Below are positions 12,501-25,170 of a stretch of 64,000 nt of DNA, piece after piece. Made by a program: the position numbers and the translations under genes. The stretch covers positions 23,451,047 to 23,515,046 of the forward strand of contig OX463781.1 in assembly GCA_949825025.1 (NCBI GenBank), written 5' to 3'. Positions within the stretch are counted from its first letter, which is position 1. Each line of letters opens with the position of its first letter. The stretch comes from Siphlonurus alternatus. Taxonomy: Eukaryota > Arthropoda > Insecta > Ephemeroptera > Siphlonuridae. The notes beneath the pieces were generated by a model. It did no database searches and was not told the origin of the DNA. It was given only the letters and a program-made list of their open reading frames with translations.

Positions 12501-13509
12501 TACAAGTGTTCCATAAGATACATCTTCTTGCGTCACCATTCATTGATTCTGCTTAATATAGCAATTTGTAAGCGTGCTTATAGTAGACTAAACATTATTT
12601 GAGGTCGGTTGGAGTACTGACTTCAAATTTTTTTATTGCAGAAATGGATAGAGGGTGCAAAAATATGCTACTCTGATTTTTTTTCAGATTTTTCTGAGAC
12701 CGAGAACTATTTTTAAAAAATTATTGAAAGTCCATTTTGATGACGTCACGAGGTACCTCTCCTTAAGAAAATAATAGGACATTAACGCCCGTGACGTCAT
12801 AAAACGGACTTTCAATCATTTTTTAAAAATAGTTCCCGGTCTCAGAAAAATCTGAAAAAATTCAGAGTAGCATATTTTTGCACTCTGTATCCATTTCTGC
12901 AATAAAAATTTTTGAAGTCGGTACTCCATTATAATATAACGATAAAAGAAAACTGTGCTTCCGAAAAAAAAAAAAAAAAAAGAAAAAAGAAAAAAAATAG
13001 TATTTTTTTTTTTCAAAGTTAAAGAAATTATTAGCAAAAAAAATATATATTTTTATTGTAATAAAAGAGCAACCAATAAAAAAATTCCGTTATTTATTTT
13101 TTTTAGTTTAATTATTGTTAGCAACAAATTTGTTTTAACTATATTTGCTGATATTTTTCAGAAAAAGTATATTGCATCAAATAACATTCCATTCAAATTC
13201 TTTTAGTTTCTTTAAGCGTACATACTGTAGCAAGTGAATCAAATTTAATACAACATCTGGATGTTGTTTTTTGTCCTGCCTCACGGGTGTAAATTTAGTT
13301 TAATCTTGCAGTCAACAGCAGACTTGAATGCTCGGCTTAGATGTCTAAGATAAAGCACAGTTTCTGCAGGCTCTATGTAATAAGAGATATATCAAGTGTA
13401 GTCGTCTCATCTAATGTTTAGTCTACTATAAGCACGCTTACAAATTGCTATATTAAGCAGAATCAATGAATGGTGACGCAAGAAGATGTATCTTATGGAA
13501 CACTTGTAA
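12501..13509. mobile_element. Outer foldback element, about 96-bp arms
   Basis: The left arm (12501-12597) begins ACAAGTGTTCCATAAGATAC, and its near-perfect reverse complement is the right arm (13412-13508). The 0.8-kb loop contains a second, unrelated foldback (12610-12928) inserted about 12 bp from the inner edge of the left arm, followed by A/T-rich filler. No coding capacity. Superfamily not assignable, because target duplications were not clear. Confidence 0.75.
12610..12928. mobile_element. Nested foldback MITE, same family as 11373
   Basis: The ends TGGAGTACTGACTTCAAA and TTTGAAGTCGGTACTCCA enclose arms with TTGCAGAAATGGATAGAGGG and the shared core CAGATTTTTCTGAGACCG. TGACGTCA occurs in both arms (12741-12748 and 12792-12799). 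The outer arms differ from the 11373 copy while the core is conserved. The element lies inside another foldback (12501-13509). Confidence 0.85.
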
Positions 13510-13917
13510 CTACATAGGATTTTAATGTCATAAACTCAGACAAAATCTGCCATAATATAATGCTTTCTATAGAATTAGTATATACTGCAAATCATATCTT
13601 GCAAATATCTTCTTAATCTTGTTGATCTAAAAAGTGCATTTTCTTTTCAACAAAAAATAATTTTAAATTTAAATAATATAAAATATGAGAGCATGCTAGA
13701 AGTCCTTTGTGAATCATAAATAAGAAGTTTTTAGTTAGATTAACCTAAATACAGTCCTTACTAATTACACTTGATTATGTAGCACAAATCAGATAATAAT
13801 TAAAGCTGGTCGAGCTTATTGTTAAACTAATCTTTATTACATAAACACACTGTTCACACAATGTTATAATAATAAACAGATTACAGTACTTGCACTATAA
13901 TACATTTTCAATGTTCC

Positions 13918-13920
<3 letters not shown>
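13510..13920. other. AT-rich sequence, no gene seen
   Basis: About 400 bp without a supported feature. Confidence 0.5.

Positions 13921-14015
<95 letters not shown>
13921..14015. repeat. (TC)n microsatellite with TTTC tail
   Basis: A nearly pure TC dinucleotide run of about 83 bp grading into TTTC repeats. Open frames through it (Ser-Leu or Arg-Glu repeats) are artefacts of the repeat. Confidence 0.98.
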
Positions 14016-14016
<1 letters not shown>

Positions 14017-14257
14017 CTCTACACCCTCTTTCTCATTTCCTTCATTATTGTACAAAGACAAAAGATTTAAATTGTAAATTTAATTAAATAATTTTTTTTT
14101 ATGAATTAACATCACAATAAAGTGCTAGCATATTATTTTTATTATATGTTTATTTGTGTTTGTTTTAGCAGCTGAAGGATTTACAAACAAAACAAGCAGC
14201 ACAACATGACAGACGACGTTCACACTTCAAGATGAAAACATTAACCCTCTCTCTGTG

Positions 14258-14370
14258 TATAAAAGCAGCTCTTCATTTCTCTCATTTCCCTCTTCTACAA
14301 CTGCATGCAGATACGACTGCGTCCACCAACTTTTCTACGCCTTGGCCAGAATTGTAACGATGTCAAGTAG
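14258..14370 (+). promoter_or_regulatory. Candidate TATA promoter with a 21-aa ORF
   Basis: A canonical TATAAAAG (14258-14265) is followed by a pyrimidine-rich stretch where a start site would be expected (about 14289). The first downstream ATG (14305) opens a 21-codon frame ending at TAG 14368-14370. The surroundings (14160-14440) are GC-richer than the flanks. There is no donor, family match or poly-A context to confirm a gene, so this is reported as a sequence motif only. Confidence 0.25.
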
Positions 14371-14440
14371 ATTTATGCAATAACGTCTTGACGCGTTTTC
14401 CCTTTCAAAACTTTAACTTGACACTGACTCGGCCATCAAG

Positions 14441-15818
14441 GCTTTGATATATACCAAGCTTAACGTTTCCATGACATTGTTTAGAAATTTCTAAACAATT
14501 TTATGCACTCGAGTGTAATGTACTAGCAAATGAGATTTAATATTAAAATAATAATACAAATTATCAAAATATTTTTGAGATAACTTGAAGTGTAATTTAT
14601 ATTAGGGTATTTTTATGGCATCCAAACAATCAATTAATTTTATTTTTTTTCTCATTTATATTCCGTATTTAGTATAATTTTCTTTATGTTTATATTTTGT
14701 ACTTAGCTGCGTGGAAAGATTTTTATTTCTTTATTCAGATTTATTTTTCTATATATATGAGAGCAACTTTTTCTATTTCATCCTCATGATCCTATACTGT
14801 ATGATCCTTATGGTATCAGATTCATACATACTTTTTCATTTATGATCCTGAAAGTATCAAGTCTACATTTTTATTTTAACTTCAGAATGTAGATATATAC
14901 TTCTTAAATATACGATATTATGCTTGATATCCACTTTTATTGAAAACTTTATTGTATTTTGATTCTTCCATGCCAGTTTGATTTCTTTAATTTCCTATTT
15001 GAATGTAATTATGTACATTTTTTCTAAAAAAAAAAAATCACAGATTTTTTTTTTTGTATAAGTATTAAAGTAGGTAGTTGAAATCCATGAATTGTACAAA
15101 ATGAAGAAAAACTTTTTTTTTAAAATATTTTCCTCTTGGTCCATTTCATACTTCGTGCATACACAACGTGTCCACTCAGAGTAAAAACTTCTCAACAACT
15201 TTCTTTTGTAAACTTCAACTGCTTACTACGCATTAATTTGTTAAAAGTTCTCTTAAAAGCAGCTTTCAACGATTATCAATGAATTTTTCAGTGATTTTTT
15301 CTTTTAAGATTAATTCAAAGTATTCAAACTGTACGTTGTTTAATATTTAAATTTTAAAATTCAATCGTATTTATAATAAAACAATTAAAATTGCAGAAAT
15401 AACTAAATATGTATGATACAAGCCAGATTCATTTTAGTTAGGGTATGCTTAATTATTATATATTAAAAAAATGCGTTTGAAGACTGTTTAAAAACGTGTT
15501 TTATTTTTTTTTAATCGAGAAGCTTGTTGAGAACCCTAGTTCATGTTCAATTCATCCTTAACACGCTTAAACCTAATTTTGTTACATCTTTTTACCTCAA
15601 AAACAGATTATATTTTATTTCTTCCTCGCTCGAATTAAGGTTGATACTTGATACGGGGACTTGTCACGTAATCTTGTTTTTCTTCTTTCTCTTTTTCCTT
15701 CGGAAATTGTGCAAAATAGGAGGAATAATACGAGAAGATACATTATTTAAAAGAAGAAATTCATTTCAACTCGAGGAGCTTGTATTACACTTTGCTATTT
15801 TGGAAGAAAACTTCCACA
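14441..15818. other. AT-rich sequence, no gene seen
   Basis: About 1.4 kb of AT-rich DNA with short low-complexity frames on both strands. No feature could be supported. Confidence 0.55.
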
Positions 15819-15827
15819 TTATATAAA

Positions 15828-16057
15828 CAGAGACCTCCGTGTCTTATGGCCAGGGATTTGATCAGAGTTTCGCTGTTTCTGAGAGTGGCGGCGCTGCTAA
15901 ATGTTCGGCACAGCCCGGTTCTTGCTGGCTGAAATTGCCCGCGCAGCCAGCGAGAACCGGGCCATGCCACTGCGATTCAGTGGCGCCGCCACTCTCAGTT
16001 ACAGTGAAGCTCGGCCAAGCTGGTCAAATTTCTGGCCATAAGACACTTAGGTCTCTG
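15828..16057. mobile_element. hAT-like foldback MITE, GC-rich hairpin core
   Basis: The ends CAGAGACCT and AGGTCTCTG continue inward as CTTATGGCCAG pairing with CTGGCCATAAG. The centre is a GC-rich hairpin (CCCGGTTCT, GCTGGCTG, then CAGCCAGC, AGAACCGGG). TTATATAA flanks both sides, at 15819-15826 (with one extra A before the end) and at 16058-16065, compatible with an 8-bp hAT duplication. No transposase. Confidence 0.7.
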
Positions 16058-16065
16058 TTATATAA

Positions 16066-17326
16066 TCTAACTTTCAAAATTTAAATTTTATATTTCATTG
16101 TAGTCCTTATAAATACAGTATAAATTTAGGGTGCATTAAAAATATTGTTTATACTATCATCTATTATTTAGCACAGGTTAATTACTATAGTCAATCAGAG
16201 ATAACTATGATTGAAATTTTGGTTGAGATTAGAGCAGCTGAAATTAATTACCATCCCAAAGTAAAAGGGAGAAAAAAACTGGAATTGCAGTGGTGTTATT
16301 ACTAAATAATTAGAAGTTAAAATTATGTAAATTATAATGTAAACAAGATATGCGTATTACGAAACGAAATATCTGCCATTACAACAGCATTAGTACTTCC
16401 AGACAATGATGATGGTCCGTTAAAGCTGATTCAATTATCTTCACTATAATATACACATTCACGTAACACAGTAAGCCTTTATTTGCATATTAAATTGATG
16501 ATAAAGCATATTGAATAGGTTACTAGGCCAACAATTAATTAAAATAGGCCATAATTTTTAATATTAGTCCTAATATGATAAAAGTAAAACACAGGATAAT
16601 AATAATAATAAAAATAAACATCATTAATAGTAATCATGTAATATTACATTTTGGTAAACAAAGAATTAAAACTAAAAGTACGCTCCGCAATACTAAATGT
16701 ACAGTATAAAAAGTATCATCAAATAGTAATAAATAATATTGATATAAAAAATTACGATTTTTTTATTATTATTTTTAAAGCCACACACACCTCAAAAGGT
16801 TTCAAAACTTCTATTTTATTTATTTTTCTTAATGTTTGTTAAGCCAATACTATTCAGGTTCATTGACCTACCATGCGTTAGCAATTATAATCTTAAGTAA
16901 TCATTAAGGGTACATATAATAAAAGTCAATCAGTTTAATATCTAAAACATAATTTCACTGTGTAATTTTTCTTTGCGCTTCTGAACAAATTCTTAGTTAA
17001 AAATCTAATATTTTAACACAATTTAGGCAAATAAGGAACGTTACTTTTTTTTGTAATAGCTTCAAAAATGATAATAACCTTTCTTTTAAATAAAATTTTG
17101 AGCAAAGATAAAATAACAAGTAAATTTTATTTTTATTAATATATTTATTGAACTTAATTTCAAACTTTTCTTCTTTTTAAAGCCTATACTTTTTCTTAAC
17201 TCTGTAAATGTTAAAAGTTATAGTTATAGCTAAATTTAAGAGTAAATATTTTTTGCAATCATTAAAATTAAATAATGGATATTTTAATCTACTTTGAATT
17301 TAAATTTATTCAATATTTTTTTAATG
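16066..17326. other. AT-rich sequence, no gene seen
   Basis: About 1.3 kb without a supported feature. Confidence 0.55.
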
Positions 17327-17775
17327 CGCTTATGGGGTGTCATTTTTTTACTGGCTCAATCAAAAGAGGAGGTCGAAAAATACCCCTTAGATTTTTTTAA
17401 GCACTGCATCATACCTAGAATGGAGATTAAAGTGTCTTTTGACCTAGAGGCTCCATCCGCAACGCCTATGACGTCATTACATTCTTTGGGTCAACTACAT
17501 AATGTTTCTAAACAAACACGTTGCTATGGAAACAAATGATTATTTTTAATAAACAAGCAACAATGCAATAATTTTTTACAAGTGTTATATAGTTGAACCA
17601 AAGAATGTAGTGACGTCATAGGCGTTGCGGATGGAGCCTCCAGGTCAAGAGACATTTTTAATCTCCATTCTAGGTATGATGCAGTGCTAAAAAAAATCGC
17701 AAAAAAATCTAAGGGATATTTTTCGACGTCCTCTTTTGATTGAGCCAGTAAAAAAATTACACCCCGAAAGCCCAT
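17327..17775. mobile_element. Foldback MITE, about 160-190-bp arms
   Basis: The left arm starts near ATGGGGTGTCATTTTTTTAC and the right arm ends GTAAAAAAATTACACCCC. Between them CTGGCTCAATCAAAAGAGG, AGAATGGAGATTAAA and GCTCCATCCGCAACGCC pair with their complements. TGACGTCA occurs in each arm (17469-17476 and 17611-17618). Two mirror-image open frames sharing the peptide EKYPLDFF are a by-product of the palindrome, not genes. Confidence 0.85.
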
Positions 17776-17914
17776 TCTATATAATATTTGAATCTTACTA
17801 AAATTGTGCTCTTTCTGAAAAAAAAATAAAATATGAATATTACAACATTAAATACCATAAACTTTCAATTTATTTCACTCTGATTTTCAGGTATAATTAA
17901 AATGAACACTAAAA

Positions 17915-17945
<31 letters not shown>

Positions 17946-17949
17946 CTGC

Positions 17950-18302
17950 GCTTCTTTTGAATATAAAATAGCTGAAAATTGTGTTGCTAGAAAGTTATAG
18001 TGTATCAATAACAATATAACTGTTTAATAGTTTACCAAGATATGTGAAAAACATCGTAGATAGCAAACAATTTAAAAGAGAATGTGTTTTATTTGTTAAA
18101 AAAATGTTTTTAAAAAAGAAATATACAAACTGATTTTGTGACAATAGGAGGAAATGATGAAAATTGTAATATTATCATAAATATTTTATTATAATATAAA
18201 AGGTGGATGTTCCTGAAATATGTGAAAAATGTATATGTTATGCAAAAAATATGTATGTACTAGCATTTTGCTAAATAAAGAATTTTACTTACTTACTTAC
18301 TA
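17950..18302 (+). pseudogene. LINE 3' remnant, C-terminus of reverse transcriptase ORF
   Basis: At 18020-18133 a frame reads LFNSLPRYVKNIVDSKQFKR and ends at TGA. The pattern FNSLP...V......S...FKR is the usual extreme C-terminus of non-LTR retrotransposon polyproteins (Jockey/CR1-like). A stop precedes it in frame, so the copy is decayed. Downstream comes a short 3' UTR ending AATAAAGAATTTTACTTACT, with a TTAC microsatellite tail at about 18287-18301, a typical LINE 3' terminus. Confidence 0.6.
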
Positions 18303-18890
18303 TATGTGATCTCCTTACACTTACCTGCTTGAAAAGTTTCTTAGCATGAAGAAATCATTGTCATTATTGACATAAACTTTTATGCAAACATTTCACAGTC
18401 GCAAACAAACGACAATCGATAATCTTTGATAAAAGCTTATACGTCGAGAATCTCATCTGTTTATTTATGTGCTTTGGGTGTGTGTGTGTGTGTGTTAATA
18501 TAACGTAGCATTGCATTATAAAATTGAAGTTGCTTTAAAGTTATAAACATAATTTTTTAATTGAATAAATAATATTGGGTCTCAATAAACTAAATACTAT
18601 AATATTATTTGCATTGTTCTTTGTTTTGAGGTATTGAAATGTTATTTCGAAAATACAGTGAATTTGAATTTGAATTCAGCCTTAAAAGGTACATTTAAAA
18701 ATAATTTTAAAGTAGCTACAAAATTTACACTAAAAAAAAAATGTATAAATTTGTCATAAAAAAAAAATTACTATGATGAATGCAGAATACAAACGTACGA
18801 AAAACAACGCTACCAATATTCAAGAAAACAACATAAGCTTGTCCGTGACCAGCGTATAAAAAAAAGTAGACAATGAATAATGTACGTTAC

Positions 18891-19200
18891 CCCTCATGTA
18901 GATGTACGCGGTTCCCTTCATGTTTCGCCTGGTAAGCACCACGAGGTTTAGAAGATTCCCAATGACCCCCAGCACGCAGATGGCGGGAAGAGCAACTCCG
19001 TATGCCGCTTGTTTTAGGGTAGCGATGCGAGGGTCTTCTTCCTCTATATCTCCACTCGCATTCAAGCGAGACACAAAGGGACAAAGAGCCAAGGGCACCG
19101 TAGACGTGCCTCCACTATGTCCATCTTCTCCTGAGTCGCTGGAGAACGGACGACTCAAGTCCTCAAGAGCACTCGTTGAAAATACAGCGTCCATCATCAT
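18891..19200 (-). CDS. Class A GPCR, first coding exon (partial gene)
   Basis: This encodes the N-terminus of a seven-transmembrane receptor of the plasma membrane. From the first ATG (19200; MMMDAV follows) there are 103 residues. An acidic Ser/Gly-rich extracellular tail has one N-glycosylation site (NAS, residue 47). TM1 spans about 67-90 (YGVALPAICVLGVIGNLLNL) with the family's GN..N motif at 81-85, and the start of intracellular loop 1 (TRRNMKGTAYIYMR) follows. The exon ends G|GTAACG at 18891, a phase-1 donor. The frame is open upstream to about 19251, but a start there would need a non-ATG codon. The composition fits arthropod neuropeptide-type or orphan receptors; the ligand is unknown. 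TM2-7 exons were not recognised at lower coordinates. No signal peptide is evident, which is normal for this class. Confidence 0.8.
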
Positions 19201-19429
19201 TAACAAAATTATATTCCACACAATATTTTTAATAAAATTAACCCTAACTCATAGTTTAATTTTTTTTATGTCCACAATAAATTTAACATCACAATTTTCA
19301 TTATTAATAACAATAATATGATTTTTATTTAATAATCACAACATTTAGTATAATATATAAATATAATAGACATTTTTTTTTTAAAATTTATTAATAAGAC
19401 ACCAATAGATGAGATGAAAGATTATAAAT

Positions 19430-19680
19430 GACACTCGCGTGATGAGATCGCGTGCGCTTTACCGGTGAGTACGGTTGAGTTAAAACACGTGTGTACAGGT
19501 CCGGATCGCGCGCCGCTATGAGTCTAGCGCCACCAACAGCCACCCGCTTTATCTCTACCGTCCTGGCGCCCGCGCCTGCGCCTCATACATAAACTGTTTC
19601 GCCGTGGTTGTGAATTGAGGCAGGGCTAGCTCACTTAGCGAGACTCAACCCTCTCTATTGTATAATATTATACGTGCGTG
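19430..19680 (-). promoter_or_regulatory. CpG-rich stretch, likely promoter/5' UTR of the GPCR gene
   Basis: A compact block rich in CpG (CGCGCGCC, GGCGCCCGCGCCTGCGCC) stands out from AT-rich DNA 230-480 bp upstream of the receptor ATG. Read on the minus strand it holds a TATA-like TATAATATTATAC (about 19659-19672) and a GCGCAGGCGC motif resembling NRF-1 sites. CCGGTAAAG near 19462 could be a donor, allowing a non-coding exon upstream of the receptor exon. Promoter identity is inferred from position and composition. Confidence 0.4.
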
Positions 19681-20393
19681 TTTGGTTAACAAATAAATCA
19701 TCATGTTGCGCACCTTAATAAATACGCTTGCGCTCTTTTGGTGTTTTGTATTATATTACGTGATGATATGTATGTTTATAGTCAACAATTAAAGATTTTC
19801 TATATTGTGTCTTATTTATTAACTATTTTTATTATAATTGCGTTAAGAAATTTTCATATATCTTGAAACTTCCAGTGTTAATATAAATCTTTTGGAGCAA
19901 AGAAGAGATTCAAAATTTTACAAAAATATCAATATTAAATCAAGCAAAAATCGTTCTATAAGCGAATGTGTTAAATTTGATTGAGAAACCTTCTTACAGA
20001 TCAATAATTTATTATAAAATTGCTTCTTTAGGAGGAGGGTTATATATCCCAAGTTTGCCCACCAAAAGAAAACATCAAGAAATGAAAATAAATACACCTT
20101 TTATTTCTATTTCTAAAACCACTATAGCAGCTTATACTAAATTTGTATTTTTTTCTAACACTAACTCAGCAAATCGATTTCTTTTTTTTAAAAAAATGTA
20201 GAAACTCATGGACCCGTGGTTCCCCTTGAGATATATTTCACACACTTTAGAAGTAGAAATGAATTCCTGGACATTTCGTCCTCAAATTAAGGGCTGCAGT
20301 TTTTTTATGTAGAGACGAATCTCCAGGGTTCTCTGCTGGTATAAAAAGTTTCTTGCGCAAGTATTTGTTACAAATTTTGATTATACTTTTTTT
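19681..20393. other. AT-rich sequence, no gene seen
   Basis: No feature could be supported in this stretch. Confidence 0.5.
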
Positions 20394-20550
20394 CAGGGGC
20401 GAATCCAGTGCACGGCTCTGGATAATGTTAAATTTGGGGGAGGGGGATAAAAGGCAACGGGTGACCCGGTAACACCTTCAATGTATTTTGAGATCTTTGG
20501 GAGGGCGATCGGCCCCGTAGCACCCTCCCCACTCCGTGAATTCTCCCCTG
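20394..20550. mobile_element. Degenerate copy of the 4716 hAT MITE
   Basis: It starts CAGGGGCGAATCCAG and ends GAATTCTCCCCTG. The interior shares AACACCTTCAATGTATTTTG with the copy at 4716-4914. No matching 8-bp flanks remain, so it is older or has lost an end. Confidence 0.7.
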
Positions 20551-20814
20551 CCCTGTCTACTTCAAAAATAAATTATTTAAATTGATTTATTATTATTATT
20601 ATTTTTAAAATCAACTCGATACTGAAAATTTCACTTTCTCGTGCGTGATTTCGAGTGTACACTGAACGCTATAATAGTGAACGTATACTATGAGCTTCCA
20701 GTATAGTATCTATCTGCTGCATGTGACGTAACCGTTGAAACCAACCCTTTTTATTTAGATCAACTAGGCATTACTTACAAATCTCATCCTAGACCTTCAT
20801 GTCACGAACCGTTT

Positions 20815-21160
20815 TATTTATTTAACCCCCTTAAATGTAGGCAAAAGGCAGCACATAGAAGCTGGATTGTTTGCCTATAACACAGAATTGTGAACTTGCA
20901 CTCTATCTGTATTGCCAGAACTAAATCTATTATTGATTATGCCTAGCGAGATGTTATTTGACTCCCATAGTTTCTATTACAATACTAATTATGTATATTT
21001 TTAACTATTAATGTATTTAACAATCTGATTTAATATTTTTTGTTCTATAACTCTTTTTTTGTGTCTATGTTCCATGTCCATGTTTAATGTTTATTATTAA
21101 GTTATGTCTAATTGTATCTGTACACTATTTGTGTTCAATAAAATCAATTATATTAATTGC
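20815..21160 (+). repeat. Possible LINE 3' region
   Basis: A stop-interrupted frame beginning NPLKC in one phase leads into T-rich sequence with TGTGTCTATGTTCCATGTCC and ends GTTCAATAAAATCAATTA. This resembles the 3' UTR and terminal AATAAA-type end of a decayed non-LTR retrotransposon. No diagnostic RT motif was found, so the call is weak. Confidence 0.25.
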
Positions 21161-22616
21161 TTTTATTTTAAATAGGGTAAAGAGGGTGTTTTGCTACTTA
21201 ATTGTATCCTACCCATATTATGAAAAATGTAATTTGAATTTTGATAATAAATCCCTTTATTTATTCATTGTATATTCAGCCACAAGGGCTGAGGCTATTC
21301 AGGGAATTCAATCCCTCTTTAGCCGTAGTATAATACATAAATTTTTGTTGAGATTTTTAAACCCTTTAAACTGAACTGCAATTAATTTATAATTTTGTGT
21401 TGAATTTTATCAAAAAGTAATGATAACAATAAACATTTATTATTATACAAAGATATGCAAATATATCTACTTTAAATAAAAAATTTTCATTTCCTTTCTT
21501 GTTTAAGCAAATATAAACTTTTTAATTGAATGGCTGTTATTCGTTTTTGGTCACCAATTTAAGCCACAAATATTATGTCAATATATGACACTAATTTATT
21601 AGTAGAGGAAATTGATTGTGTTATTTTCAAGGTGCTAGTAGCATTCCATTACTTTTCCCCCTTCAGATCTAAATTTTAACTTGTTACATAATATCTTCGT
21701 CTGCATGTGCTCTCTCAAATGACAGTCTGTATGGAAGTTAAAAATTGCATGGCGTTTTATTTTCCTATAAACTATAAACATTTGAGGTTTGAGAAAATGT
21801 TTTTTTTTACTGAAACTCGATTTGCAAAGTGTCAGATTTTAAATACGATTATTTGGTTATGAGGTTATAAACACCTAAATTTAGCAAACCTACGAGGATA
21901 AATTTGTCTATTCAAGTCCTATATAACAATTAATTTTACTACCATTCAAGCAATAACTGTTTTATTATATTTTACAGAAACTAATAAGTAGACACTAGAA
22001 TTGACATTTTAATTAAACTTTATGATTTGTTTATTGTTTAGAATAAACCACACTGGGAATGTTCCCGACACGTGTTTTTCATAAGTATGATGTTATTGAG
22101 GTAATTGACCTATAGAAATACTGCTAATGCATTCTCCATAGTGAAAGATTCTAGTTCAAGTAACTTAATGAAGAAAGTGAAGTTGTTTGTTAATTAATCA
22201 TATTTAAATTATTTGTGCAAAATTTTAAATTACCTTTCCACTTATATTTGCAAACTAATAAACACTGCTAATGCAATTAAATGCAATCTTTCTAAAACAA
22301 ACTTTCAAGTACTGCATTTAATTATAATTACTTGTTCTGTGAGATAGAAAATTAAGTTATCAATGACCTTCTTCAGCCCATTCCCACTTCACTTTCTCTG
22401 CTCCTTCCTTCTACTTGGAACTTATCAGAGAGTCAATGACCTGACCTTATATGACATTACCCTTTGAGAACTTATTGAGACCAATTGAAAGTACTGCGCA
22501 GTGGTAGTCACAAAATAATAAAAAAAAAAAAAAAATACGTAGGTCAGTTTTTTTATCATCGCTTTGCTGTTTGTCTTCCTCTTGATCACACTCACCTACT
22601 TGCCAGCTTTCTGTTT

Positions 22617-22618
<2 letters not shown>
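21161..22618. other. AT-rich sequence, no gene seen
   Basis: About 1.5 kb without a supported gene or repeat terminus. Confidence 0.5.

Positions 22619-22693
<75 letters not shown>
22619..22693. repeat. (TC)n microsatellite
   Basis: A pure TC dinucleotide run of 75 bp. Confidence 0.98.
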
Positions 22694-22696
<3 letters not shown>

Positions 22697-22877
22697 AATA
22701 TAAAATCTAGCATTTGATACATCAGCTTGATCGAGAGAGAAACCAACAGCAAAGTTGTGATTAGTGAACTGACAACGGACTTTTTTTTTTTTATCTACAA
22801 TGGATACGAAGGATCCTTTCTTGTTCTATATTTTGTGATAATCACTGTACATATTGTAACAATTTAGAGTTATATAA

Positions 22878-23286
<409 letters not shown>

Positions 23287-24929
23287 TATTGCAACTATTA
23301 TAGGATGTATCACTGATGTTAGTAAAGCTTATATAGAGGGATCTGAACTTTGTTAGAAAAAACAATTATTTAGGTATTTTTGGAAATAATATATATTATA
23401 AACTTATCAATTCAAAATTAATAATATTTATTATATATTATAATGATAATTTATGTTGACATGTCAGGGTGTAATTTTTATTGCTACTATATAATCAATA
23501 TTCACGTGTAATTGTAATATACATGGCAATAAAGCTGAATTTTATAATTATTTATTACCCCAACAAAACTTTATAGCATTATATTATGTAGGTTGTAGTG
23601 TCTTGTTTTATTACTTTATATACTGTCCAGGGATTTCCTTATTTAGTCCAAAACAAAAATGTAGTCATAGGAAAAATAATATTTACATTGAACTCAAAAC
23701 GAGATTACATTACTGTATTGGGAAAATAACTGTCAACCATATTAAAAAACATAAATACGTAGCTCAAATTCTGTATTTGAAATGTGATGCAAGTAATATT
23801 TTCATTATTTTCATATTAATTATTATGCACATGCAACTAGTGCAAAGCTATCAAGTTTTATCGAAGTTACGCCTGCTAATTTTGCTATTTTATGATCATT
23901 TTTATAATACATATACAGGACACTCAAACAACAATCATAAAATAAAGAATTACATTATTTTTAATCTTCATTATGTCTTTTGAGAATCAAAATTTGAATA
24001 TTATATGATTTTTTCCAGGCGTGATATTTTAAGCAGTTTTTTTAATAGTTTTGAATACTTGAATTCATTTTCAAAAATAATTTAAAATAATAAATTATTT
24101 CAACATATAAGAATGAAAATGTATGTTTGACATAAAAAATAATGTGTACATATAAAAGTGAATACATTTTATTTTATCATTCGATGTAACAAGCTATATA
24201 CGTACACTGTACTGTACATACTACAAACATTATTATATTACATCCTTTTTGTTATTGTTTTTTTGTTACGTGCTATTTTTTTTACCTTTTAAATATGACC
24301 CCCACAAAATGTTGTTGTTGTTAACTAGCTCCATGTTATATAGATGTTATAGATATCTGTATATAACACACAAATGTGCTTGCATATTTCAGAACTTCCA
24401 TTATCCATGACATAATACTCCTCTCCCACGTACTTGTGTCCCCAATAGGTGTATACGAATTCTCAGAACACATAAAAAATGTACAGTACAAACAATCTGA
24501 AATAAATTTTTTTTATTTTTCTCCGGAGAATCATCATTGACTAATAAACAAAAATTAATAGAATTAATCATCATCCTGATGTAAAATAACACAACGGAAT
24601 GAGGAAAACAAATCACTACATAGGGTCTTGTGAGCCGGATCTTGCAGAGTTATGCGTAGCATCATTTTCTCTAAAAAAATATATGTGAATAATTATTCTC
24701 AGGCAAACTTATTATAATGTAGAGTAATTATAAATGTATTATTTTTTACTGAATAGAAGAAAATAATATTTAATTTTTATTGTATATTTTAAGAGACTGC
24801 AGCAGCTAAGTCACCGGAAAATGGAATTTTATAATAGAAAATATAAAAACTTAAAATACTTCTTTGTAAAAAATGGATTTTAAATTTACATAAATGTAGT
24901 CTTAAAAAGCCGCAATGCTAAATGCTAAT
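23287..24929. other. AT-rich sequence, no gene seen
   Basis: A 126-codon open frame begins at 23603, but its composition is what AT-rich DNA gives by chance, and no domain or splice context was found. Nothing else was supported. Confidence 0.5.
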
Positions 24930-25024
24930 TATTCCAGCAAAAGGTCACTGACTTGGTCGTTAATAAAAGAAAATGTAAAATAAAAATTTTAAATAAAATT
25001 GTTTAAGGATGAATTGTTTGAGGT

Positions 25025-25170
25025 TGATTGAGAGAGAGTAATCTGCCTCCTTAAATTCAACAAGACTTGCAGAGGACTTTAAACTCGTCATGTAAATTTC
25101 AAAGTTGATCTGTCTGGACATGCAGTTTTGTAAAAAGTTAGGTATAATTTTAAATAGCTTAACTTTCTGG
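25025..25170. repeat. Dispersed repeat related to the 58132 MITE
   Basis: The phrases GACTTGCAGAGGACTTTAA and GATCTGTCTGGACATGCAG align in order with GACTTGCAGAAGTCTTTAAG and GATCTGTTCGACCAG inside the element at 58132-58465. This suggests a diverged internal fragment of the same family. No termini were found here. Confidence 0.35.

Noticed and set aside
17294..17775. Two similar proteins on opposite strands sharing EKYPLDFF
   Set aside because: They are the same sequence read from the two arms of one foldback, not paralogous genes.
19201..19221. Extending the receptor start to 19221
   Set aside because: The codon there is GTG, not ATG; the first ATG in frame is at 19200.
18902..19321. 139-codon plus-strand frame opposite the receptor exon
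   Set aside because: Antisense shadow of the GPCR exon; no domain and no splice signals.
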